Of a stretch of DNA of 64,000 nucleotides, positions 37,267 to 49,548 are shown piece by piece. Position 1 is the stretch's first letter. Every line of letters starts with the position of its first letter. The stretch comes from Sporomusa silvacetica DSM 10669 (GTDB lineage Bacteria > Bacillota > Negativicutes > Sporomusales > Sporomusaceae). The translations under genes were made by a program, and so were the position numbers. Below the pieces are notes generated by a model. The model saw only the letters and a list, made by a program, of their open reading frames with translations, made no database searches and was not told the DNA's origin. The stretch spans positions 1 to 64,000 of the forward strand of contig NZ_LSLK01000143.1 of assembly GCF_002257705.1 (NCBI RefSeq), given 5' to 3'.

Positions 37267-37767
37267 TTAACCCAACAGTTCCTGAACGGTTTTGCCGCGC
37301 AAAGTGGCAACTTCCTCAGCTCGTTTAAGCTGACTTAAACCAGTCATTGTAGCCCGAACCATGTTGTTGGCGTTAGATGAACCAAGCGACTTCGTCAAAA
37401 TATCATGAATGCCGGCAAGTTCAAGCACAGCACGTACTGGGCCGCCAGCAATTACGCCTGTACCTTCTGAGGCAGGCTTTAACATTACTTTGCCGGCACC
37501 GAACACACCCATGATTTGATGAGGAATAGTGGTACCGACAATAGGAACTTTTATCAGGTTTTTCTTAGCATCTTCTACACCTTTACGGATAGCTTCAGGT
37601 ACTTCACCAGCTTTGCCTAGGCCGAAACCTACATGGCCGTTGCCATCGCCGACAACTACCAGAGCGCTGAAGGAAAAGCGTCTGCCACCTTTAACTACCT
37701 TGGCAACCCGGTTGATGAATACTACTTTTTCTTTAAGGTCAAGACCGGTGTAATCAATTCTGGCCAT
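37267..37767 (-). CDS. rpsE: 30S ribosomal protein S5
   Basis: 166 residues. The double-stranded RNA-binding N-terminus contains [20 protein letters not shown] and [20 protein letters not shown]; the C-terminal domain has [19 protein letters not shown]. Sites of spectinomycin resistance look wild type (KGGRRF loop). Confidence 0.98.
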   Translation of the reverse strand: MARIDYTGLDLKEKVVFINRVAKVVKGGRRFSFSALVVVGDGNGHVGFGLGKAGEVPEAIRKGVEDAKKNLIKVPIVGTTIPHQIMGVFGAGKVMLKPASEGTGVIAGGPVRAVLELAGIHDILTKSLGSSNANNMVRATMTGLSQLKRAEEVATLRGKTVQELLG

Positions 37768-37784
37768 TAATTTCCCTCCTTTTC

Positions 37785-38153
37785 TTAGAATTCAAGTCCA
37801 GCTTCGCGTGCAGCAGCCGCTAAGGCAGCAACGCGACCGTGATAGATATTACCGGCACGATCAAATACTACTTTGGTGATGCCCTTTTCGACAGCCCGTT
37901 TAGCGATTGCCTCGCCTACAACTTTAGCTGCCTCGATGTTGCCACCATATTCAACTTTAGCCTGTACTTCTTTATCTACAGTACTGGCTGATACCAAGGT
38001 CACGCCAGTTTTGTCGTTAATAATCTGAGCATAAATATGCTTCAAACTACGGAATACGTTAAGACGCGGACGTTCAGCACTGCCAATTAGGGTTTTTCGG
38101 GCTCTTAATTGGCGTTTTTGACGCCCGATGTTTTTGCTCGGTTTACGCAGCAA
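37785..38153 (-). CDS. rplR: 50S ribosomal protein L18
   Basis: 122 residues if started at TTG, which lies 8 bases after AGGAG; a GTG nine bases earlier overlaps that site. [20 protein letters not shown] binds 5S rRNA, and the C-terminus is [17 protein letters not shown]. The start choice is the only doubt. Confidence 0.95.
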   Translation of the reverse strand: MLRKPSKNIGRQKRQLRARKTLIGSAERPRLNVFRSLKHIYAQIINDKTGVTLVSASTVDKEVQAKVEYGGNIEAAKVVGEAIAKRAVEKGITKVVFDRAGNIYHGRVAALAAAAREAGLEF

Positions 38154-38191
38154 GGTGTTCACTCCTTTCGCTTAAATTGCCTATTCTGAGT

Positions 38192-38743
38192 TTATTTCTT
38201 GCCTTTACCGCCAGCTTTACCAACTTTGCGGCGGACAACTTCGCCTTCATATTTGATGCCTTTGCCTTTATACGGTTCTGGTTCGCGATAGCCGCGTATC
38301 TTGGCGGCAAGCTCACCAACAGCTTCTTTATCAATACCAGAAACTACAATCCGATTAGGCGCAGGAACATCAATGGTGATGCCTTGCGGTGGCTCAACTT
38401 CCAGCGGATGTGAGAAGCCTAAAGTGAGCGCCAGTTTTTGGCCGGCTTTAGCGGCACGGTAACCAACACCAGCAATCTCCAGGGTTTTAGAAAAACCTTG
38501 AGTTACACCTGTTACCATGTTGTTGACCAACGTTCTGGTCAAACCGTGCAGCGAACGATGTTGTTTGTTATCTGTAGGCCGTTTGACGTTAATAACATTG
38601 CCTTCCATTTCGATAATCATATCTTTATGGAGCTGGCGTGTCAGTTCGCCTTTAGGGCCTTTAACTGTCACTACATTGTCATCCCCGATAGTTACGGTAA
38701 CGCCAGCAGCAACAGTGATGGGACTCCTACCAATTCTAGACAT
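38192..38743 (-). CDS. rplF: 50S ribosomal protein L6
   Basis: 183 residues: [17 protein letters not shown] and the C-terminal [18 protein letters not shown], with a basic Lys/Gly tail. AGGAGG precedes the ATG. Confidence 0.98.
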   Translation of the reverse strand: MSRIGRSPITVAAGVTVTIGDDNVVTVKGPKGELTRQLHKDMIIEMEGNVINVKRPTDNKQHRSLHGLTRTLVNNMVTGVTQGFSKTLEIAGVGYRAAKAGQKLALTLGFSHPLEVEPPQGITIDVPAPNRIVVSGIDKEAVGELAAKIRGYREPEPYKGKGIKYEGEVVRRKVGKAGGKGKK

Positions 38744-38769
38744 GTTGCACCTCCTGTATCACTACTAGA

Positions 38770-39168
38770 CTACCAGACGTATGCGAGTACTTCGCCGCCC
38801 AGACCTTCTTTGCGGGCGAGTTTATCGCTCATGATGCCTTTAGATGTTGAAATAATCGCAATTCCAAGGCCTCCCAAAACGCGCGGCAATTGTTCTTTCT
38901 TTGCATATACGCGAAGACCAGGCTTAGAAATGCGCTTAATCCCCGTAATTACTTTTTCGCGATTTGGGCCGTATTTTAAGCTTACCCGAATCATTCCCTG
39001 CTTGCCATCGGCAATCATGTCGTAGTCTCGAACAAAACCTTCGTCTTTCAGGATTTGTACTACGGCTTGTTTGATTTTGGATGCCGGAATTTCGACTTTA
39101 TCGTGATAAACCGAGTTGGCATTGCGAATGCGAGTCAGCATATCGGCAATTGGATCGGTCATTACCAT
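38770..39168 (-). CDS. rpsH: 30S ribosomal protein S8
   Basis: 132 residues: [20 protein letters not shown] and the C-terminal GVVISTSKG-like stretch [20 protein letters not shown]8 represses the spc operon in many bacteria. Confidence 0.98.
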   Translation of the reverse strand: MVMTDPIADMLTRIRNANSVYHDKVEIPASKIKQAVVQILKDEGFVRDYDMIADGKQGMIRVSLKYGPNREKVITGIKRISKPGLRVYAKKEQLPRVLGGLGIAIISTSKGIMSDKLARKEGLGGEVLAYVW

Positions 39169-39201
39169 GGTTCAGAACCCCCTTCCTATATGTTGCTGCT
39201 A

Positions 39202-39387
39202 CTACCAGCTGGCCTTGGTTACTCCAGGAATGGCGCCTTTGTAGCTCAGTTCCCGGAAACAAATCCGGCACATTTCAAATTTACGCATATATCCGTGCGG
39301 ACGACCGCAAATTTTGCAGCGATTGTATTTACGGACTTTAAACTTTGGCTCATTCTTCCATTTTTCAATCAAAGACTTTTTGGCCAC
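39202..39387 (-). CDS. rpsN: 30S ribosomal protein S14 type Z
   Basis: 61 residues, the short zinc form with Cys24, Cys27, Cys40 and Cys43. [19 protein letters not shown] and [17 protein letters not shown] are hallmark. GTG start after GGAGGG. Confidence 0.98.
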   Translation of the reverse strand: MAKKSLIEKWKNEPKFKVRKYNRCKICGRPHGYMRKFEMCRICFRELSYKGAIPGVTKASW

Positions 39388-39423
39388 CGATTTCCCTCCT
39401 TTGATTTAACTGTTTCCTAAAGG

Positions 39424-39966
39424 TTATGCGCTGAATGGCATACCCATCAATCGTAACAGTTCTCTAGCTTCCTCGTCAGTTTTGGCGGTGGTAACTATAA
39501 TAATTTCCATACCGCGAATCTTATCAACTTTATCATACTCGATTTCAGGGAAAATCAGTTGCTCTTTGATACCCAAGGTATAGTTACCGCGACCATCGAA
39601 AGATTTAGGGCTTATACCGCGGAAGTCACGAACCCGGGGTAATGAGATGTTGACTAGTTTATCAAGAAATTGATACATCCGTTCTCCACGCATAGTAACT
39701 TTGGCACCAATTGGCATACCTTCACGAATTTTGAACGCTGCAATTGATTTTTTTGCTCTGGTTACGACCGGTTTTTGGCCGGCAATGAGTGTCATATCGT
39801 TTACCGCTGCGTCGAGAACTTTGGGGTTGCCTACAGCTTCACCAACGCCCATATTAATAACTACTTTCTCGACTTTGGGGATCTCCATAACATTTTTGTA
39901 GCCAAACTTCTGCATCATAGCTTGTGCTACTTCGTTTCTATATTTTTCTTTCATTCTTGTAGCCAT
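39424..39966 (-). CDS. rplE: 50S ribosomal protein L5
   Basis: 180 residues: [40 protein letters not shown] and [17 protein letters not shown]. It binds 5S rRNA. Confidence 0.98.
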   Translation of the reverse strand: MATRMKEKYRNEVAQAMMQKFGYKNVMEIPKVEKVVINMGVGEAVGNPKVLDAAVNDMTLIAGQKPVVTRAKKSIAAFKIREGMPIGAKVTMRGERMYQFLDKLVNISLPRVRDFRGISPKSFDGRGNYTLGIKEQLIFPEIEYDKVDKIRGMEIIIVTTAKTDEEARELLRLMGMPFSA

Positions 39967-39996
39967 GAGTTAACCTCCTTTCCGGAAAGAATGGTT

Positions 39997-40335
39997 TTAC
40001 TTATCTTTATCAATAACTTCGCCGCATTTTTTGCACGTGCGTGCAAACCCGCCGCTACTTAATTGCGTTTTTTTGATGCGTGTAGGTTTGTCACAAGCAG
40101 GACATACCAGCATAACTTTGGCCGATGCAAGAGCAGCTTCTTTTACCATAATGCCGCCTTGGGGCGCCTTCTGGCTGGGTTTTGTATGACGTTTTACTTT
40201 GTTTACGCCTTCAACCACAACTTTGCCTTTTTTAGGCAGAGCCTCCACAATCTTGCCTTGTTTGCCTTTATCTTTACCTGACAATACAACTACTTTATCG
40301 CCTTTTTTAACATGCAATTTTTGGGCTTCGGACAC
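39997..40335 (-). CDS. rplX: 50S ribosomal protein L24
   Basis: 112 residues if started at the second GTG, 8 bases after GGAGG (the first GTG overlaps the site). KOW motif [19 protein letters not shown]; a C-terminal CPACDKPTR...CKKCGE pair of cysteine motifs suggests zinc binding. Confidence 0.95.
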   Translation of the reverse strand: MSEAQKLHVKKGDKVVVLSGKDKGKQGKIVEALPKKGKVVVEGVNKVKRHTKPSQKAPQGGIMVKEAALASAKVMLVCPACDKPTRIKKTQLSSGGFARTCKKCGEVIDKDK

Positions 40336-40353
40336 TCCGGACACCTCCTTAAT

Positions 40354-40722
40354 CTAGATAACTTCCGGCGCCAGTGAGATAATTTTCATGAAATCTTTGT
40401 CCCTGAGTTCGCGTGCTACAGGTCCAAATATCCGTGTACCTCTCGGGCTTTTATCATCTTTTATAACAACTGCTGCATTCTCGTCAAACCGGATATAGGA
40501 ACCATCCGGACGGCGCAGTCCTTTACGGGTACGAACAACAACGGCTTTAACTACATCGCCTTTCTTGACAACGCCACCGGGTGTAGCGTCTTTAACAGCT
40601 GCTACGATAATATCACCAATATTGGCATAGCGGCGGTAAGAGCCACCCATTACGCGGATGCACATTATCTGCTTTGCGCCGGTATTGTCAGCAACATTCA
40701 AGATAGTCTGTTGTTGAATCAT
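40354..40722 (-). CDS. rplN: 50S ribosomal protein L14
   Basis: 122 residues: [20 protein letters not shown] and [20 protein letters not shown] are typical. AAGGAGG precedes the ATG. Confidence 0.98.
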   Translation of the reverse strand: MIQQQTILNVADNTGAKQIMCIRVMGGSYRRYANIGDIIVAAVKDATPGGVVKKGDVVKAVVVRTRKGLRRPDGSYIRFDENAAVVIKDDKSPRGTRIFGPVARELRDKDFMKIISLAPEVI

Positions 40723-40806
40723 AGTGCTTATCCTCCTTCCTTATGCGGCTCGATGCTTACTTGGCATCTTGAGCGTTAGAAGCATATTCTCGGTGCTATG
40801 CTCGTA

Positions 40807-41067
40807 TTATTTTGCTTTTTCCAAAACTTCTACTACACGCCACCGTTTTTCTTTAGATAATGGACGCGTTTCCATGATTTTGACAGTATCCCCGACATGG
40901 CTTTCATTATTATCGTCGTGGGCTTTAAATTTAACAGTTTGTTTAATCAATTTATGATACAGCGGATGGCGTACTAAACGTTCAACCGCTACTACTACTG
41001 TTTTTTCCATTTTATCACTTACTACTTTACCGATACGGGTCTTGCGGTCGTTTCTTTCAACGGTCAC
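40807..41067 (-). CDS. rpsQ: 30S ribosomal protein S17
   Basis: 86 residues, GTG start behind [27 protein letters not shown] and MLHKLIKQT-like [19 protein letters not shown] are typical. The 84-base spacer to rplN holds no gene. Confidence 0.97.
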   Translation of the reverse strand: MTVERNDRKTRIGKVVSDKMEKTVVVAVERLVRHPLYHKLIKQTVKFKAHDDNNESHVGDTVKIMETRPLSKEKRWRVVEVLEKAK

Positions 41068-41109
41068 TTTTGCTGCCTCCCTTCATCCTCACTTCTATAA
41101 TGCCCTTAC

Positions 41110-41307
41110 TTATTGAGCCTTAAGTTCACGTTGACGCTGAACGGTTTTAATGCGGGCAATTGTTTTCTTGACGGCAGGAATCCGCATAGGGTTATCCAGT
41201 TGACCGGTTGCATGTTGGAACCGTAAGTTAAACAGCTCTTCTTTCAGTTTGTTTAAATTCTGGTCAAGTTCGGCGGCACTCATTTCGCGGATATCATTAG
41301 CCTTCAT
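41110..41307 (-). CDS. rpmC: 50S ribosomal protein L29
   Basis: 65 residues of two helices: [20 protein letters not shown] and [20 protein letters not shown]. Its start overlaps the end of rplP by 11 bases. Confidence 0.97.
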   Translation of the reverse strand: MKANDIREMSAAELDQNLNKLKEELFNLRFQHATGQLDNPMRIPAVKKTIARIKTVQRQRELKAQ

Positions 41308-41773
41308 TTACTTCACCACCCGCTTTAGCATTAGCACCTGGTGCGTCCATATCCAAATTCGCGGTATCCTCCCGCGTAACGAACTTGGTTTTAATAGGCA
41401 GCTTGTGCGCAGCAAGGCGCATAGCTTCACGCGCTATTTCTTCAGGCACACCATCCATTTCAAACATTACACGACCAGGCTTAACAACGGCTACCCAATA
41501 CTCTGGTGAACCTTTACCACTACCCATGCGAGTCTCAGCAGGTTTGGCAGTGATCGGTTTATCCGGGAATATTTTTATCCAAACTTTACCGCCCCTTTTA
41601 ATGTAACGGGTCATAGCAATACGGGCTGCTTCAATTTGACGGTTGGTAATCCAAGCCGGTTCAAGCGCGACAAGCCCGAATTCACCATGGGAAACAGTAA
41701 TGCCTTTAGTGGCTTTACCAGTCATACGTCCACGGAATTGTTTGCGATGTTTTACTCTCTTTGGAATAAGCAT
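41297..41773 (-). CDS. rplP: 50S ribosomal protein L16
   Basis: 158 residues, slightly long for L16 through an acidic C-terminal extension ([18 protein letters not shown]). [19 protein letters not shown] and [20 protein letters not shown] are hallmark. Confidence 0.98.
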   Translation of the reverse strand: MLIPKRVKHRKQFRGRMTGKATKGITVSHGEFGLVALEPAWITNRQIEAARIAMTRYIKRGGKVWIKIFPDKPITAKPAETRMGSGKGSPEYWVAVVKPGRVMFEMDGVPEEIAREAMRLAAHKLPIKTKFVTREDTANLDMDAPGANAKAGGEVNEG

Positions 41774-41775
41774 TA

Positions 41776-42450
41776 TTATTCGCCCCCTTCAGTGGCGGCA
41801 ACGGCAACAACAGTTTTCTTGGCTTCAGGCAGAACTTCACCTTTATAAATCCAAACTTTTACGCCGATACGACCATAGGTGGTAGCAGCTTCAGCTGTGC
41901 CATAATCAATGTCAGCACGCAGTGTATGAAGAGGAATGCTGCCTTCACGATAGCTTTCGGTACGGGCAATTTCAGCACCACCCAGCCGTCCGCCTGCCGT
42001 TACTTTGATTCCTTTGGCCCCCATGCGCATCGTACGGGTTACTGACTGTTTCATGGCCCGACGGAAAGCAATACGCTTCTCGAGTTGAGCGGCAATGTTT
42101 TCAGCAACCAATGTGGCATCAAGCTCGGCCTGTTTAATTTCAGCGATGTTAACATCAATATTTTTGCTGGTAAGATCTTTTAGCCATCTTTTAATATTCT
42201 CAATTCCGCTACCGCCGCGACCAATAACCATACCAGGCTTAGAGGTATGAATGGTAACTTTCACCCTATTTGCCGCACGCTCAATAATGATTTGCGACAC
42301 ATTCGAAGTGTAAAGTTTTTCTTTCAGCAAAGCACGGATTTTAATATCTTCATGCAGGTTTTTAGCATAGTCTTTGTCGGCATACCATCTTGCGTCCCAA
42401 GTCTTGATAATGCCAAGGCGAAGACCATGTGGATTAACTTTTTGACCCAC
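41776..42450 (-). CDS. rpsC: 30S ribosomal protein S3
   Basis: 224 residues from the GTG chosen (start [21 protein letters not shown] upstream); a longer in-frame ATG is not supported. KH domain with [16 protein letters not shown]-terminal [14 protein letters not shown] and [14 protein letters not shown]. Confidence 0.97.
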   Translation of the reverse strand: MGQKVNPHGLRLGIIKTWDARWYADKDYAKNLHEDIKIRALLKEKLYTSNVSQIIIERAANRVKVTIHTSKPGMVIGRGGSGIENIKRWLKDLTSKNIDVNIAEIKQAELDATLVAENIAAQLEKRIAFRRAMKQSVTRTMRMGAKGIKVTAGGRLGGAEIARTESYREGSIPLHTLRADIDYGTAEAATTYGRIGVKVWIYKGEVLPEAKKTVVAVAATEGGE

Positions 42451-42475
42451 TAATTTTCCCTCCTTCGTTCTTAGT

Positions 42476-42808
42476 TTATCTCTCTTTAACAACCAATGTT
42501 ACATGGCTGGTACGTTTTAAAATTTTGAATGCTTGACCGCGTGAGCGCGGATGAATACGCTTTAATGTCGGGCCTTGATCAACAAATGCCTGCGATACAT
42601 AAAGAGCGTCGACATTCAGATCACAGTTGTGTTCAGCATTGGCGATAGCCGATTTAAGCACTTTCTCCAAAACTTCAGCTCCAACTTTCGGAGTGTATTT
42701 TAGTATTGCAAAAGCCTCACCCACGTTCTTGCCGCGAATTAAGTCAATAACAATGCGGATTTTGCGGGGAGCAATACGAATGTGTCTGGCAATTGCTTTA
42801 GCTTCCAT
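42476..42808 (-). CDS. rplV: 50S ribosomal protein L22
   Basis: 110 residues: [20 protein letters not shown] and the beta-hairpin near the exit tunnel, [20 protein letters not shown]. Wild type at the macrolide site as far as can be judged. Confidence 0.98.
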   Translation of the reverse strand: MEAKAIARHIRIAPRKIRIVIDLIRGKNVGEAFAILKYTPKVGAEVLEKVLKSAIANAEHNCDLNVDALYVSQAFVDQGPTLKRIHPRSRGQAFKILKRTSHVTLVVKER

Positions 42809-42854
42809 TATTTAACCCCCTTCCGGCTATAAGTCCCGGATTTTTGCTAAGCGA

Positions 42855-43136
42855 TTATTTTACCCCGGTAGACCGTTCAGAACCGCCGTGGCCTTTATAT
42901 GTCCGAGTTGGCGCAAATTCGCCAAGTTTGTGCCCTACCATATCTTCAGTAACATATACTGGTACATGCTTACGGCCATCATGAACAGCGAGGGTGTGTC
43001 CGATAAAAGTAGGCAGGATGGTCGAGCTGCGCGACCAGGTTTTAATAACTTTTTTTTCATTTTTAGCATTAAGTGCATCAATCTTCTTAGTCAAGCTTGC
43101 ATGCACATAAGGCCCTTTTTTAATTGATCTTGACAC
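42855..43136 (-). CDS. rpsS: 30S ribosomal protein S19
   Basis: 93 residues, GTG start 9 bases after [25 protein letters not shown] and [18 protein letters not shown] are typical. Confidence 0.98.
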   Translation of the reverse strand: MSRSIKKGPYVHASLTKKIDALNAKNEKKVIKTWSRSSTILPTFIGHTLAVHDGRKHVPVYVTEDMVGHKLGEFAPTRTYKGHGGSERSTGVK

Positions 43137-43225
43137 CTAAAATAGCCTCCTTTCGCTACGTTCGCGGGTTCGCTCATTCGTGATTTCTCACTATTGGCTC
43201 ATCCCCCGAACATTTAAACCTCGAC
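43137..43225. repeat. GTTCG-rich spacer between rplB and rpsS
   Basis: No gene. The plus strand has GTTCGCGGGTTCGCTCATTC and, about 40 bases on, CCCCCGAAC, which can pair with GTTCGCGGG. The start resembles the minus strand of the spacer at 33279-33368. Confidence 0.35.
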
Positions 43226-44071
43226 TTATCGACCTGTCGTCTGCCTCGAACTACGTCTCTTAACGATCAATTTGTCAGAAGCTTTCTTTTTACGGGTTTT
43301 TGCACCCATAGCACATTTACCCCACGGAGTAACTGGATGCTTACGGCCAACAGGTGAACGGCCTTCACCACCGCCATGCGGATGGTCACACGGGTTCATA
43401 GAAACACCGCGGTTAGCAGGACGGATGCCCAGCCAACGAGAACGGCCAGCTTTACCAATGGTGATATTTTCGTGTTCAAGGTTGCCTACCTGACCAATCG
43501 TAGCCCGGCAATTAATATGAACTTTTCTAAGTTCACCAGATGGCAATCTGAGAAGTGCATGACTGCCTTCCTTAGCCATAAGCTGAGCAGACGCACCGGC
43601 TGAACGAACCAATTGGCCGCCTTTACCGATTTTCATTTCAATGTTGTGAACTTGGGTACCTACCGGTATATTTTTAAAAGGTAAAGCATTACCAACCTTG
43701 ATATCGGCTTCAGGGCCGCTCACGATGGTATCGCCTACTTTAAGACCGTTAGGAGCTAGAATATAACGTTTCTCACCATCAGCATAGCTTAAGAGAGCAA
43801 TCCGTGCTGAACGGTTCGGATCATATTCAATAGTGGCAACGTTTGCAGGAACGCCATCTTTATTACGTTTGAAGTCAATAACACGGTACAGACGTTTATG
43901 TCCACCGCCTTGATGTCGAACAGTTAAACGACCTTGCTGGTTACGACCGGCGTGTTTTTGTAGACGCTCGGTAAGAGAACGCTCGGGACGATCTACGGTA
44001 ATATCCGAAAAATCGGCTACCGTCATAAATCTTCTGCCAGGAGCGTATGGTTTAAAACTTTTAACTGGCAT
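43226..44071 (-). CDS. rplB: 50S ribosomal protein L2
   Basis: 281 residues: [20 protein letters not shown], the basic rRNA-binding centre, and [20 protein letters not shown] with the conserved histidine near the peptidyl transferase centre. Confidence 0.98.
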   Translation of the reverse strand: MPVKSFKPYAPGRRFMTVADFSDITVDRPERSLTERLQKHAGRNQQGRLTVRHQGGGHKRLYRVIDFKRNKDGVPANVATIEYDPNRSARIALLSYADGEKRYILAPNGLKVGDTIVSGPEADIKVGNALPFKNIPVGTQVHNIEMKIGKGGQLVRSAGASAQLMAKEGSHALLRLPSGELRKVHINCRATIGQVGNLEHENITIGKAGRSRWLGIRPANRGVSMNPCDHPHGGGEGRSPVGRKHPVTPWGKCAMGAKTRKKKASDKLIVKRRSSRQTTGR

Positions 44072-44100
44072 GTATGCCCCTCCTTTTTTAGAGAATTTGG

Positions 44101-44388
44101 TTATACACCTTCAAAGAATTCTATGCGCTCGCCGGCAGCCAATTTTACAATGGCTTTTTTGAAGTCCGAACGTTTGCCGATATTCTTACCCATACGTTTG
44201 GTTTTACCCATTACCCGAATGGTGTTCACGTTAAGAACTTTTACTTTGAAGATTTGCTCAACAGCTTGACGAACTTCAACTTTATTAGCTGTAAGCGGCA
44301 CAATAAATGTATATTTGTTCTCAGCCATCAATGCATTAGTTTTTTCAGTGATGTATGGTCTGAGGAGAATGTCGCGTGGATTTGCCAT
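44101..44388 (-). CDS. rplW: 50S ribosomal protein L23
   Basis: 95 residues: [20 protein letters not shown] and [20 protein letters not shown]. It docks trigger factor and SRP at the exit tunnel. Start overlaps the rplD stop codon (TAATG). Confidence 0.98.
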   Translation of the reverse strand: MANPRDILLRPYITEKTNALMAENKYTFIVPLTANKVEVRQAVEQIFKVKVLNVNTIRVMGKTKRMGKNIGKRSDFKKAIVKLAAGERIEFFEGV

Positions 44389-45011
44389 TATGCCAGCACC
44401 TCCTCAATCTTAGCGACTGCTTCTTTGGTTACAAGTACCTTGTCATGATGAAGAAGGTCAAAAACATTCAGTCCAATAGTTCCGATAGCTTTAACACCAG
44501 GAATATTGCGGGACGATTTTGCAACATTTTCATCATTATCAACAGTGATAATCAAAGCTTTTGCTGGCGCCTCAAAATTACCAAGGAAATTTACTACATC
44601 TTTGGTTTTTGGCTCAGCAAAGTTAATACTTTCAACTATCAGTAATTCACCGTCGTTGACCTTGGCGGTCAGTGCCGATTTAATTGCTAAACGGCGAGCT
44701 TTACGAGGCATACTGAACTTGTAGCTGCGCGGATGCGGTCCAAACGCTACACCGCCCCCTACCCACAATGGAGACCGAATGCTACCAGACCGTGCCCGGC
44801 CGGTACCTTTTTGTTTCCAGGGTTTTCTGCCGCCACCACGTACCATAGATCTGGTCTTAGTTGCGTGATTACCTTGACGCTGGCTTGCCAGCTGCATAAC
44901 TACTGCCTGATGAACAACAGCTTCATTTATTTCTACGCCAAATACGCTATCATTAAGTTCCATTTCACCGGTTTTTGCACCGGTCATGTCATATACTGCC
45001 ACTTTCGGCAT
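44388..45011 (-). CDS. rplD: 50S ribosomal protein L4
   Basis: 207 residues: [40 protein letters not shown] (the tunnel loop) and [15 protein letters not shown]. Confidence 0.98.
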   Translation of the reverse strand: MPKVAVYDMTGAKTGEMELNDSVFGVEINEAVVHQAVVMQLASQRQGNHATKTRSMVRGGGRKPWKQKGTGRARSGSIRSPLWVGGGVAFGPHPRSYKFSMPRKARRLAIKSALTAKVNDGELLIVESINFAEPKTKDVVNFLGNFEAPAKALIITVDNDENVAKSSRNIPGVKAIGTIGLNVFDLLHHDKVLVTKEAVAKIEEVLA

Positions 45012-45079
45012 ATAGCACGTCCTCCTTTCGATGCTCGCAACCTGTACTCTACGACAAATCGCAAAGCTGCAAGCTGCGA

Positions 45080-45721
45080 TTACTTATTGGGTTTTATTGT
45101 ATTTTTTACAATGACGAAACTGCCTTTAGGTCCGGGAACAGCACCTTTAACCAGTAAAAGGTTACGGGGTACATCGACGCGAACCACTTGCAGCCGCTGT
45201 ACGGTAACTTTTTGTCCGCCCATACGACCTGGGAGTTTTTTACCTTTAAATACTTTACCGCCGCCACCACTCATCCGGGAACCGATAGTTCCTGGCTCGC
45301 GATGGGATTTAGAACCGTGTCCCATAGGTCCACATGCAAAGTTGTGGCGTTTAATGGTACCAGCAAAACCTTTGCCTTTAGCAGTACCGGTTACATCAAT
45401 AAGTTCACCTTCGCTGAACACATCAGCGCTAAGAACTTGACCTACTGTATATTCAGAGGCTCCAGGCAGGCGCAGCTCACGGATAAATTTTACCGCTTTA
45501 ACGTTGGCCTTGGCAAAGTGGCCCTGCATAGGTTTGTTAACATTCTTCTCTTTAACAGCGCCAAATCCAAGTTGCACTGCATTGTAGCCATCATTTTCAA
45601 CTGTCTTATTTTGCACTACGACATTGGGACCGGCTTCAATAACAGTAACCGGAATAACTCTACCCTCAGCCGTAAAGATTTGGGTCATGCCCAGTTTTTT
45701 TCCTAAAATTCCTTTAGCCAT
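45080..45721 (-). CDS. rplC: 50S ribosomal protein L3
   Basis: 213 residues from the ATG behind GAGGAGG ([20 protein letters not shown]); a longer in-frame extension overlaps rpsJ and is not supported. [20 protein letters not shown] and [17 protein letters not shown] are typical. Confidence 0.97.
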   Translation of the reverse strand: MAKGILGKKLGMTQIFTAEGRVIPVTVIEAGPNVVVQNKTVENDGYNAVQLGFGAVKEKNVNKPMQGHFAKANVKAVKFIRELRLPGASEYTVGQVLSADVFSEGELIDVTGTAKGKGFAGTIKRHNFACGPMGHGSKSHREPGTIGSRMSGGGGKVFKGKKLPGRMGGQKVTVQRLQVVRVDVPRNLLLVKGAVPGPKGSFVIVKNTIKPNK

Positions 45722-45737
45722 ATTATCGCACCTCCTC

Positions 45738-46049
45738 TTACAGCTTGATTTCGATGTCCACACCAGCCGGCAAGTCGAGACGCATTAAAGCATCTACGGT
45801 CTTAGGGGTCGGCTCCAGAATGTCAATAAGACGTTTATGTGTCCGCATTTCGAATTGTTCGCGGGAGTCTTTGTTGACATGGGGTGAACGCAAAATAGTG
45901 AAAATATTTTTCTCTGTAGGAAGCGGAATAGGGCCAGAAACCATAGCGCCGGTACGTTTTGCGGTCTCAACAATCTTGGCCGCACTTTGGTCAAGCGCCT
46001 TATGGTCATATGCCTTAAGGCGGATTCTAATTTTTTGTTGTTTAGCCAT
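45738..46049 (-). CDS. rpsJ: 30S ribosomal protein S10
   Basis: 103 residues: [40 protein letters not shown] and [20 protein letters not shown]. Also the NusE antitermination factor. First gene of the S10 group, behind AAGGAGG. Confidence 0.98.
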   Translation of the reverse strand: MAKQQKIRIRLKAYDHKALDQSAAKIVETAKRTGAMVSGPIPLPTEKNIFTILRSPHVNKDSREQFEMRTHKRLIDILEPTPKTVDALMRLDLPAGVDIEIKL

Positions 46050-46152
46050 TTATTTATTCCTCCTTATCGCCCAGTTTCTCTGAACGGACATTCTCGGTGG
46101 AAATTTCCCCGCGCGTGCGGGCCACCTTCCACGTCATCGCCGGTCAATATCC

Positions 46153-46182
46153 TGGTAAAAGGCGGCATCTGCCGCCCTACCA
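46153..46182 (-). terminator. terminator after tuf
   Basis: GGCGGCA/TGCCGCC with a 2-base loop, TTTT following on the minus strand, and flanking TGGTA/TACCA that extend the stem around it. It lies 24 bases after the tuf stop codon and separates tuf from rpsJ. Confidence 0.8.
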
Positions 46183-46205
46183 GATATCATAATTATACAA
46201 AGAGA

Positions 46206-47408
46206 TTATTCTTCAACAGCAGTTACAACACCAGCGCCTACTGTACGGCCACCTTCACGAATAGCAAAGCGCAGACCTTCTTCAATCGCAATCGGGGTAA
46301 TAAGCGCTATATTCATTTGGATGTTATCGCCAGGCATTACCATTTCTACACCTTCTGGCAATGTAACAACACCAGTTACGTCTGTTGTTCTAAAGTAGAA
46401 TTGCGGACGATAACCGTTAAAAAACGGGGTATGACGGCCGCCTTCTTCTTTGGACAGTACATATACTTCGGATTTGAATTTGGTGTGCGGTTTAATGGTA
46501 CCAGGCTTAGCCAATACTTGGCCACGCTCGATTTCTTTACGCTCAACACCTCTTAAAAGTGCACCAATGTTGTCACCAGCTACTGCCGAATCCAATAGTT
46601 TCCGGAACATTTCTACACCAGTTACTTCTGTTGATTTCGGTTTTTCGCTCATACCAACGATTTCTATGGTATCGCCTACTTTTACTACGCCACGCTCTAC
46701 ACGACCGGTAGCTACGGTACCACGACCAGTGATGGTGAATACGTCTTCCACAGGCATCAGGAAGGGCTTGTCAGTAGCACGTTCCGGAGTTGGAATATAT
46801 TCATCAACTTTTGCCATCAGCTCATGGATTTTGCCACACCATTCGCAATCAGCTTTCGCACAACCGCAGTTAAGTACTTTTACGGCAGAACCTGATACTA
46901 CAGGAATGTCATCTCCTGGGAATTCGTAGCTGGAGAGAAGTTCACGAACTTCCATTTCTACTAGTTCCATCAGTTCAGCGTCATCAACCAGGTCGGCTTT
47001 GTTTAAGAATACAACCATCGCAGGTACGCCAACTTGACGGGACAGCAAAATGTGTTCGCGAGTTTGCGGCATCGGGCCGTCAGCTGCCGATACAACCAGG
47101 ATAGCGCCGTCCATCTGAGCTGCGCCGGTGATCATGTTTTTAACATAGTCAGCATGGCCTGGGCAGTCCACGTGGGCATAATGGCGAGCTGCAGTTTCAT
47201 ACTCAACGTGAGCTGTGTTGATGGTGATACCGCGTTCTCTTTCTTCTGGTGCTTTGTCAATCATGTCATAAGCCATGAACTCAGCGCCGCCGTGTTTTGC
47301 CAATGTCATGGTAATGGCAGCAGTCAGCGAGGTTTTGCCATGGTCAACGTGACCGATTGTACCAATGTTAACATGTGGTTTGTTTCTTTCAAACTTTTTC
47401 TTAGCCAT
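46206..47408 (-). CDS. tuf: elongation factor Tu (copy 1)
   Basis: 400 residues. G1 [12 protein letters not shown]3 DCPGHADY, G4 NKADLVDD, G5 SGSA. An insertion with Cys181, Cys183, Cys188 and Cys191 ([14 protein letters not shown]) follows G5, where most EF-Tu proteins have an acidic stretch; it looks like a metal-binding knuckle. A second nearly identical gene lies at the right edge. Residue Glu in STEVTG is Val in the second copy. Confidence 0.98.
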   Translation of the reverse strand: MAKKKFERNKPHVNIGTIGHVDHGKTSLTAAITMTLAKHGGAEFMAYDMIDKAPEERERGITINTAHVEYETAARHYAHVDCPGHADYVKNMITGAAQMDGAILVVSAADGPMPQTREHILLSRQVGVPAMVVFLNKADLVDDAELMELVEMEVRELLSSYEFPGDDIPVVSGSAVKVLNCGCAKADCEWCGKIHELMAKVDEYIPTPERATDKPFLMPVEDVFTITGRGTVATGRVERGVVKVGDTIEIVGMSEKPKSTEVTGVEMFRKLLDSAVAGDNIGALLRGVERKEIERGQVLAKPGTIKPHTKFKSEVYVLSKEEGGRHTPFFNGYRPQFYFRTTDVTGVVTLPEGVEMVMPGDNIQMNIALITPIAIEEGLRFAIREGGRTVGAGVVTAVEE

Positions 47409-47472
47409 TTGAGTGTTACCTCCTAAGTTTATTACTTTAAAGTTTTAGGTAAGCAATTAAGCGAGCAAGTTA

Positions 47473-49548
47473 TCAGCCCTTGTTCTTAGAGGCGATAACT
47501 TCAGCAATATTTTTAGGTACTTCTTCATAATGATCAAATTCCATGGAGTAATTGCCACGTCCTTGCGTCTTCGAACGAAGGTCTGTTGAGTAGCCGAACA
47601 TTTCAGACAGCGGCACAAACGATTTTATCGATTGAGCGCCAGAACGTCCTTCCATACCTTCAATGCGGCCTCGGCGGGAGTTTAAGTCGCCAATAACATC
47701 ACCCATGTAATCTTCAGGTACAACAACTTCAACTTTCATGTATGGTTCAAGGATAACCGGGCCTGCCTTAGCACAACCGGCTTTAAAGCCCATTGAACCC
47801 GCAATTTTGAATGCCATTTCTGAGGAGTCAACGTCATGGTACGAGCCATCATACACAGTAACCTTGATGTCAACCATCGGGTACCCAGCCGATACGCCAG
47901 TTGCCATAGCTTCTTTAACACCGGCTTCAATTGGGGAGATGTATTCTCTAGGAATAGCACCACCGACAACTTTGTTCTCAAAGATAAATCCTTCTCCTGG
48001 CTCCAGTGGTTGAATTTCCAACCAGCAATGACCATATTGGCCACGTCCACCAGACTGACGAACAAATTTGCCTTCAGATTTAACTGTTTTGCGGATAGTT
48101 TCACGGTAAGCAACCTGGGGTTTACCCACGTTACATTCTACCTTGAATTCTCTAAGCATCCGGTCAACGATAATCTCAAGATGCAATTCGCCCATACCTG
48201 AGATAATAGTCTGACCGGTTTCCTGGTCAGTATACATCTTGAAGGTAGGGTCTTCTTCTGCCAGCCGATTGAGGGCTACGCCCATTTTCTCCTGGTCAGC
48301 TTTAGTTTTGGGCTCAACAGCTATAGAAATAACAGGGTCAGGGAAAACCATGGATTCAAGAACAATTATGTTTTTATCATCACAAAGGGTGTCCCCAGTG
48401 GTAGTATCTTTAAGACCTACTGCAGCAGCAATATCTCCAGTATAGACCACTTCGATCTCTTCCCGGTGGTTAGCATGCATTTGCAGAATCCGTCCAATAC
48501 GCTCTCGTTTACCTTTTGTAGAGTTATATACATAAGAGCCAGAAGCTAGCTGGCCGGAGTATACCCGGAAGAATGCCAACTTACCAACATAAGGGTCAGC
48601 CATAATCTTGAAGGCCAACGCCGAGAACGGTAAGCTATCATCTGCCGCACGTTCACCTTCTTCACCAGTCTCAGGGTTAACTCCCTTAATAGCTGGGATA
48701 TCAGTCGGTGCAGGCATGTAGGCAACTACTGCGTCCAAGAGCGGTTGTACGCCTTTGTTCTTGTAGGATGAACCGCACAGCACCGCTGTCATCTTACAGG
48801 CAATGGTCGCTTTGCGAATAGCCGCTTTTATTTCCTCGACAGAGATTTCTTCCCCTTCGAGGTATTTCATCATTAGTTCATCGTCGCTTTCAGCAACAGC
48901 ATCCAAGAGGTTTTGACGAAAAGTCTCAACATGTTCAGCCATATCTTCAGGTATATCAGCAGCTTCACTTACTTTACCCAGATCGTCGGTATAGACAACA
49001 GCCTTCATTTCAATAAGGTCAACAAACCCTTTAAAGGTGTCTTCAAAGCCGATGGGCAGTTGGATTGGCACTGCATTAGCACCTAGTCGAGTCTTCATCA
49101 TTTCGACAACCCGGTAAAAATCAGCACCGGTGATGTCCATTTTATTAACATATGCCATACGGGGAACGTTGTATTTATCAGCTTGACGCCATACAGTCTC
49201 AGACTGTGGCTCTACGCCGCCTTTAGCGCAAAAAACCGCAACCGAGCCATCAAGCACCCGCAATGAACGCTCTACTTCAACTGTAAAGTCCACGTGTCCT
49301 GGCGTGTCAATGATGTTAATACGATGCCCGTCCCATTGGGCTGTAGTGGCCGCAGAGGTAATTGTGATACCTCTTTCTTGCTCTTGCACCATCCAGTCCA
49401 TAGTCGCAGCGCCATCATGTACTTCGCCGATTTTGTGTACTCTGCCGGTATAAAACAGAATGCGTTCAGTGGTAGTGGTCTTGCCGGCGTCTATATGTGC
49501 CATAATACCGATGTTCCGCGTCTTTTCCAGTGGAAACTTTCGGGCCAC
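47473..49548 (-). CDS. fusA: elongation factor G
   Basis: 691 residues from the GTG chosen (8 bases after AAGGAG; start [20 protein letters not shown]). G1 [14 protein letters not shown]3 DTPGHVDF, G4 NKMDITGA, then domains II-V with [14 protein letters not shown] and the C-terminal translocation domain. In line with rpsL-rpsG-fusA-tuf. Confidence 0.98.
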   Translation of the reverse strand: MARKFPLEKTRNIGIMAHIDAGKTTTTERILFYTGRVHKIGEVHDGAATMDWMVQEQERGITITSAATTAQWDGHRINIIDTPGHVDFTVEVERSLRVLDGSVAVFCAKGGVEPQSETVWRQADKYNVPRMAYVNKMDITGADFYRVVEMMKTRLGANAVPIQLPIGFEDTFKGFVDLIEMKAVVYTDDLGKVSEAADIPEDMAEHVETFRQNLLDAVAESDDELMMKYLEGEEISVEEIKAAIRKATIACKMTAVLCGSSYKNKGVQPLLDAVVAYMPAPTDIPAIKGVNPETGEEGERAADDSLPFSALAFKIMADPYVGKLAFFRVYSGQLASGSYVYNSTKGKRERIGRILQMHANHREEIEVVYTGDIAAAVGLKDTTTGDTLCDDKNIIVLESMVFPDPVISIAVEPKTKADQEKMGVALNRLAEEDPTFKMYTDQETGQTIISGMGELHLEIIVDRMLREFKVECNVGKPQVAYRETIRKTVKSEGKFVRQSGGRGQYGHCWLEIQPLEPGEGFIFENKVVGGAIPREYISPIEAGVKEAMATGVSAGYPMVDIKVTVYDGSYHDVDSSEMAFKIAGSMGFKAGCAKAGPVILEPYMKVEVVVPEDYMGDVIGDLNSRRGRIEGMEGRSGAQSIKSFVPLSEMFGYSTDLRSKTQGRGNYSMEFDHYEEVPKNIAEVIASKNKG

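Noticed and set aside
45188..45706. 172-residue plus-strand frame opposite rplC
   Set aside because: Antisense to a clear ribosomal protein gene, with no recognisable domain.
46450..46929. 159-residue plus-strand frame inside tuf, repeated in the second copy
   Set aside because: A shadow of the conserved EF-Tu gene on the other strand.
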